NCBI GenBank assembly: GCA_946497585.1
Contig: CAMMLF010000063.1
Coordinates: forward strand, 1 to 9,358
Source: an uncultured Clostridium sp.
GTDB lineage: Bacteria > Bacillota > Clostridia > TANB77 > CAG-508
Direction of reading: 5' to 3'
DNA length: 9,358 nt
Below, piece after piece: positions 6,680 through 9,358 of the stretch (the first letter of the stretch is position 1; the number at the start of each line of letters is the position of its first letter). The notes under the pieces were generated by a model that did not search any database, was not told where the DNA came from, and worked only from the letters and a program-made list of their open reading frames with translations. The position numbers were made by a program, and so were the translations under genes.

Positions 6680-6750
6680 AAATATTTAACCCCCTAGGTA
6701 TTTTGACGCAAACATCAAAATAACCTCGTGGGCTAAGGACACCTTAGAAT
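6680..6750 (-). other. Candidate origin of transfer (oriT) upstream of the relaxase
   Basis: The 200-base gap ahead of the relaxase has closely packed structure. On the minus strand GGT plus ATTTTGATG pairs with CGTCAAAAT plus ACC around TTTG, with one bulged T and one G-T pair (6697-6724). It is followed at once by TAGGGGG and then TATTTTG, which can pair with CAAAATA in the first stem. A second hairpin, CTAAGG/CCTTAG with a 3-base loop, lies at 6733-6747. Inverted repeats beside a short GC-rich strip next to a mob gene are typical of oriT. The exact sequence matches no oriT I can name, and the nick site is unknown. Confidence 0.5.
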
Positions 6751-6810
6751 CCGTTTTACTTTATTCCATATTGTTTTAAAACTTCGTAATAAAACAAAAT
6801 TACATAAAGA

Positions 6811-8766
6811 TTAGGAAGAAACAACTTCTTCGGAAATTTCTTCTTCATAGGTAGTACATTCTGCTAATCCTATAGCATTAGCAGGTTTCACAATAGTAGG
6901 TTTTACTTCTCTAGTAAGTATTCCATCTGTTTTATCTGGAATATACTTGAATACTGCTTCTTCATCTTCTAAAATTGTTCCACTATCCTTGTTAATATAA
7001 AGAACTCCTAAATCGTATTCTTTCATCTTCATATCTGGATCAATCTCTCTATAATTTTCCATTGGAAACACTCTAACGATTGCTTGACTATCTTCATCAA
7101 TATTAAAATAGAACATTGATGTTTCTGTATTATAAGTTGCTTGATAAAATCCTACATCATAAAACTCTCTTAATCTTAAAATGTGTTGCCACACTTCATC
7201 ATCATTTCGGTACTCACTAAATCTTAAAGTTCCCATAACATTACCGAAGATTGCATAATCTTTTCTAGCTAAATAACCATTGAAATATAAATCATTACAA
7301 GGATTTACTATACTTTCTCTAAATTTAATAAATTCTACATCACATTTTTTATTGTAAGTTTCTTTTAAAGTAATATCTTCAATATAATTCATAATTAGAT
7401 TTGCTTTTTCTTCTCTAGTGAAATCTTTCCATGATTTGTTATATTCTTTGTATTTCTCTGGATATTTAACAGAGTTTATAAAGTCAATATCCCTTTTAAC
7501 AAGAATATCTTCTGGAGTAAATTTTAATTCATCATATACTTCTGATTCGTTTAGTTTTGTTTCTAAATCCTCAATAGTATTTTCTACCTTTTTTCGTTCT
7601 AAATCATATTCTTTAAGAGTAAATACTTCATTTACATAAGCCTCTCTAATTCTAGCAAATTTATCTTTTTGCTTTTTTATTTCTTTTTCAATATCTTCTT
7701 TTGGATTTTTTATCTTTTGTTTAATCATAGGTAAGAAGAATTGATTAACAACTGAATCATATTCCACAATGTTATCAATAAACTCACTAATATAATCTTC
7801 AATCACATTTTCTTTGATTGTTAATTTACAATCATTACAATAATAATAGAAATAGGAGTTTCCATTCTTTTTAGTTGTTGCTTTACCACCTAAGATTCTC
7901 CCACATTTCGGACATTTTAGTTTTTGTAAGAATAGATAAGTAAGTGTTCTTTGATAACTCCTAGAATTTTTCTTTTTTTGTACTTGACATTCTTCCCATA
8001 GTTCTTTACTGATTATTGGCTCAACTACATTCTCATAATAAGTAGGCTTCTTAGTTTTCTTTCCGTGAACGAAATCACCTTTATAAATCTCATTTTGTAA
8101 AATACCAACAATAGTAGAATCACGCCAATTTGTTTTATCTAGCACTTTTTCATCATTTAAGATATTACTTATTTTCTTATAAGATAAGCCACTATGATAC
8201 ATTTCAAATATTCTAACAACTACATCTTTAGTAGTTAAATCTGGTACTAGAGTTTTATTTTCTCTTTTATAACCTAATGGACTTTGGTGGGGAATGTGTC
8301 CAACTTTTATTGCACCTGCTAAACCTATCTTAGTTCTCTCGGAAGTTCTTTCTATCTCTTGTTGACTAACTGAAGTAAGTATTCTTGAAATCATTTTACC
8401 ATTAGCATTAGTAGTATTTATATCATCATTAGCACAATCTAAAAAAGCATCATTTTCTTCTAGGAATGTTAATATTTTCTCCCAATCTGCCACTGAACGA
8501 GTTAGTCTATCCAATTTTAATACAACAATCGTATTACATTTCTTATCTTTTATATCTTGTAATAATTCATCAAATGCAGGGCGTTTATTACCTGTTTTAG
8601 CACTTATTCCAGCATCTTCATACACTTTATATACTTCATAACCTTTGAACTCACACATAGCCCTTAAGCGCTTTTCTTGCTCTGGTAAACTGAAACCCTC
8701 TCTGGCCTGATCTTCTGTGCTAACTCTAATATAGAGTCCCGCTATCTTTTTTACATCATCATACAT
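6811..8766 (-). CDS. Large serine recombinase 1 (element A integrase/excisionase)
   Basis: This large serine-family recombinase (651 residues from the ATG) is expected to integrate and excise element A at the tRNA 3' end. The resolvase domain covers about residues 7-150, with nucleophile Ser16 in YIRVSTEDQ and the LDRLTRS motif. A Recombinase domain follows at about 155-265, then a zinc ribbon with CPKC and CNDC near 285-320. A coiled coil lies near 345-410, and a C-terminal region shares a late segment (LGVLYINKDSG-like) with recombinase 2. The last 40 residues are an acidic tail (EEEISEEVVSS) that recombinase 2 lacks. GGGAG stands ten bases before the ATG; a TTG one codon earlier is possible. 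A promoter and a terminator-like hairpin lie in the leader, so expression is probably attenuated. The length is slightly above the usual 450-600 residues. Confidence 0.93.
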   Translation of the reverse strand: MYDDVKKIAGLYIRVSTEDQAREGFSLPEQEKRLRAMCEFKGYEVYKVYEDAGISAKTGNKRPAFDELLQDIKDKKCNTIVVLKLDRLTRSVADWEKILTFLEENDAFLDCANDDINTTNANGKMISRILTSVSQQEIERTSERTKIGLAGAIKVGHIPHQSPLGYKRENKTLVPDLTTKDVVVRIFEMYHSGLSYKKISNILNDEKVLDKTNWRDSTIVGILQNEIYKGDFVHGKKTKKPTYYENVVEPIISKELWEECQVQKKKNSRSYQRTLTYLFLQKLKCPKCGRILGGKATTKKNGNSYFYYYCNDCKLTIKENVIEDYISEFIDNIVEYDSVVNQFFLPMIKQKIKNPKEDIEKEIKKQKDKFARIREAYVNEVFTLKEYDLERKKVENTIEDLETKLNESEVYDELKFTPEDILVKRDIDFINSVKYPEKYKEYNKSWKDFTREEKANLIMNYIEDITLKETYNKKCDVEFIKFRESIVNPCNDLYFNGYLARKDYAIFGNVMGTLRFSEYRNDDEVWQHILRLREFYDVGFYQATYNTETSMFYFNIDEDSQAIVRVFPMENYREIDPDMKMKEYDLGVLYINKDSGTILEDEEAVFKYIPDKTDGILTREVKPTIVKPANAIGLAECTTYEEEISEEVVSS

Positions 8767-8796
8767 CAATTATCATCTCCCTTTTCTTAGTTTTTC

Positions 8797-8844
8797 AAAA
8801 AAAAAGAGAAGTAAAGGTACTACAAACTAATACTTTTACTTCTC
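8797..8844 (-). terminator. Terminator/attenuator in the recombinase 1 leader
   Basis: On the minus strand GAGAAGTAAA and TTTACTTCTC form a perfect 10-bp stem with a 19-base loop, followed by nine T. It lies after a promoter (8871-8899) and only about 30 bases ahead of the recombinase start, so transcripts must pass it. The T tract with its flanking CTC can also pair with AAAAGGGAG (8777-8785), covering the ribosome binding site. This parallels the leader of recombinase 2. Confidence 0.75.
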
Positions 8845-8870
8845 AAAATAAGTCTTTGTAAATCAATTAC

Positions 8871-8899
8871 ATAATACAACATTTTTCTTATTTTGTCTA
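8871..8899 (-). promoter_or_regulatory. Promoter of recombinase 1
   Basis: On the minus strand TAGACA (+ strand 8894-8899), a 17-base spacer and TATTAT (+ strand 8871-8876) each differ from the consensus by one base. Transcription would begin near 8864 and give a leader of about 100 bases containing the attenuator hairpin. Confidence 0.6.
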
Positions 8900-8923
8900 T
8901 TACCCATTTGTAGGGAATAAGTA

Positions 8924-9199
8924 TTAATTCATAGTTTTTATGTAGTTTTCTAATTCTGAAATTTTAATCTTCTTACTTAAATTATTGATATAGATTTCAT
9001 TTGAATAATTAAAAGCAAGAAACATTACATTATTGATAATAATTCTATGTGGTTCGATATAGTTTAAATTAGTCTTATCAATCTTACGAATACTACCATT
9101 TATAATAGTTGGAGTAGTATTACAAAAATCACATATTATCTCTAATCGTTTTCTTAAAGACTCCTTCATATCAATTTCTTGTTTGATTACATTAATCAT
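8924..9199 (-). CDS. Small conserved element protein, 91 residues (element A copy)
   Basis: This protein is related along its whole length to the one at 3384-3650; both families share the ICxF, GSIxxI, TNxxY, PH, FNxS, NNxSKxIK and IKTxN positions. The ATG at 9199 is preferred: AAAGG lies about nine bases upstream and the start aligns with the other copy; GTG and TTG starts at 9205 and 9208 are possible. It is the first gene after the tRNA and precedes recombinase 1 by a 157-base gap that contains a promoter and an attenuator. No known family was recognised. A small partner encoded next to a serine integrase is often a directionality factor or a regulator, but here that is only inference from position. 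No membrane segment or cysteine-based metal site (only two cysteines) is seen. Confidence 0.82.
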   Translation of the reverse strand: MINVIKQEIDMKESLRKRLEIICDFCNTTPTIINGSIRKIDKTNLNYIEPHRIIINNVMFLAFNYSNEIYINNLSKKIKISELENYIKTMN

Positions 9200-9231
9200 A
9201 AACACCAACCTTTCTGACTACGATTTCTTTC

Positions 9232-9265
9232 CAAAAATAGAAAAAAACCAATCTTTCGATTGATT
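9232..9265 (-). terminator. Terminator hairpin between the tRNA and the small protein
   Basis: On the minus strand AATCAATC, a GAAA loop and GATTGGTT form an 8-bp stem with one G-T pair, followed by a T tract. It would end tRNA transcription before it enters element A. Only about 32 bases remain to the small-protein start, with no promoter between, as in element B. Confidence 0.75.
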
Positions 9266-9277
9266 CTATATATCAAA

Positions 9278-9294
9278 GTTCGAATAGTTCGAAC
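9278..9294. repeat. GTTCGAA/TTCGAAC inverted repeat at the element A start
   Basis: Perfect 7-bp arms surround three bases, beginning 12 bases inside the junction hexamer. TTCGAA is itself a palindrome and also occurs in the tRNA T-loop at 9323-9328. It is a likely recombinase recognition half-site. Confidence 0.55.
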
Positions 9295-9305
9295 AGATTC
9301 GTCAA

Positions 9306-9311
9306 TGGTGC
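9306..9311 (-). other. Candidate right attachment junction at the tRNA CCA end
   Basis: The GCACCA that ends the tRNA gene also occurs at 174-179 and 3748-3753. The tRNA 3' end is kept intact, as expected if crossover falls inside this hexamer. It lies midway between TTCGAA in the T-loop and TTCGAA in the element, whose centres are 35 bases apart. Confidence 0.5.
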
Positions 9312-9358
9312 TGGAAGCAGGATTCGAACCTGTGACCTATGCGTTACGAGGGCATTGC
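9306..9358 (-). tRNA. tRNA-Thr (anticodon CGT), 3' part, runs off the right edge
   Basis: The minus strand gives a tRNA from about position 24 to the encoded CCA. The anticodon loop CTCGTAA carries CGT (+ strand 9346-9348), which reads the threonine codon ACG. The five-base variable loop, the TTCGAAT T-loop and the acceptor strand TTCCAGC with discriminator A follow at canonical spacing. G1-C72 and C2-G71, as expected from the visible acceptor strand, fit threonine. Two stem positions look mismatched: C31 with C39, and A49 with C65. The 5' half, D-arm and promoter are outside the window. Confidence 0.85.

Larger units (their letters stand above)
3748..9311 (-). mobile_element. Integrative mobilizable element A, serine recombinase and MobV type
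   Basis: The region runs from the tRNA-Thr 3' end to the middle junction. It carries a small family protein, recombinase 1, a candidate oriT, a complete MobV-family relaxase and an unrecognised 433-residue protein, all on the minus strand. There are no type IV secretion, coupling-protein or replication genes, so transfer would need a helper element. It is expected to integrate by the serine recombinase at the tRNA 3' CCA end. Boundaries are inferred from the repeated layout and from the shared GCACCA. Confidence 0.6.

Noticed and set aside
8880..8910. 14-codon leader peptide starting ATGGGTAAT before recombinase 1
   Set aside because: It overlaps the likely promoter, has no ribosome binding site and has no counterpart before recombinase 2.
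174..9358. CRISPR array or clustered direct repeats
   Set aside because: No regularly spaced repeats of suitable length were seen; the repeats found are short inverted repeats and the paralogous genes.

Overview
The window is a low-GC (AT-rich) stretch of bacterial chromosome with Bacillota-like signals: AAGGAGG-type ribosome binding sites, strong AGA/AAA/ATT codon bias, tryptophan encoded by TGG, and a tRNA gene with an encoded CCA end. A gut-type low-GC Bacillota or a close Mycoplasmatota relative would fit. The species cannot be fixed from this sequence. All convincing genes lie on the minus strand, so the window is described from right to left.

The two ends look chromosomal. At the right edge is the 3' part of a tRNA-Thr gene (anticodon CGT, positions 9306-9358). 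At the left edge are the first 31 codons of a protein resembling the YhcC/YtqA (TIGR01212) radical SAM family (1-95). Everything between about 174 and 9311 looks like mobile DNA inserted directly behind the tRNA.

The insert appears to be two related integrative, mobilizable elements in tandem. Each starts at a GCACCA (TGGTGC on the + strand) junction. Behind it, in order, come a TTCGAA-type inverted repeat, a terminator-like hairpin, a ~90-residue protein of a shared unrecognised family, a structured leader, a large serine recombinase and a MobV-type relaxase gene or remnant. Element A (about 3748-9311) carries the small protein (8924-9199), recombinase 1 (6811-8766), a candidate oriT (6680-6750), a complete MobV-family relaxase (5227-6609) and an unrecognised 433-residue protein (3856-5157). 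Element B (about 174-3753) carries the second small protein (3384-3650), recombinase 2 (1435-3276), the N-terminal 57 residues of a different MobV-type relaxase (1281-1454) and a 236-residue cargo gene with its own promoter and operator-like palindrome (304-1014).

The likely logic is as follows. The recombinases integrate and excise the elements at the tRNA 3' end. The relaxase of A would allow transfer by a helper conjugation system, since no mating-pore genes are present. B has lost most of its relaxase and would depend on A, or on other elements, for transfer. The small proteins may regulate recombination direction or expression, but this is inference from position only. Each recombinase leader contains a hairpin that could compete with a second structure covering the recombinase ribosome binding site, so recombinase expression may be controlled at the RNA level.
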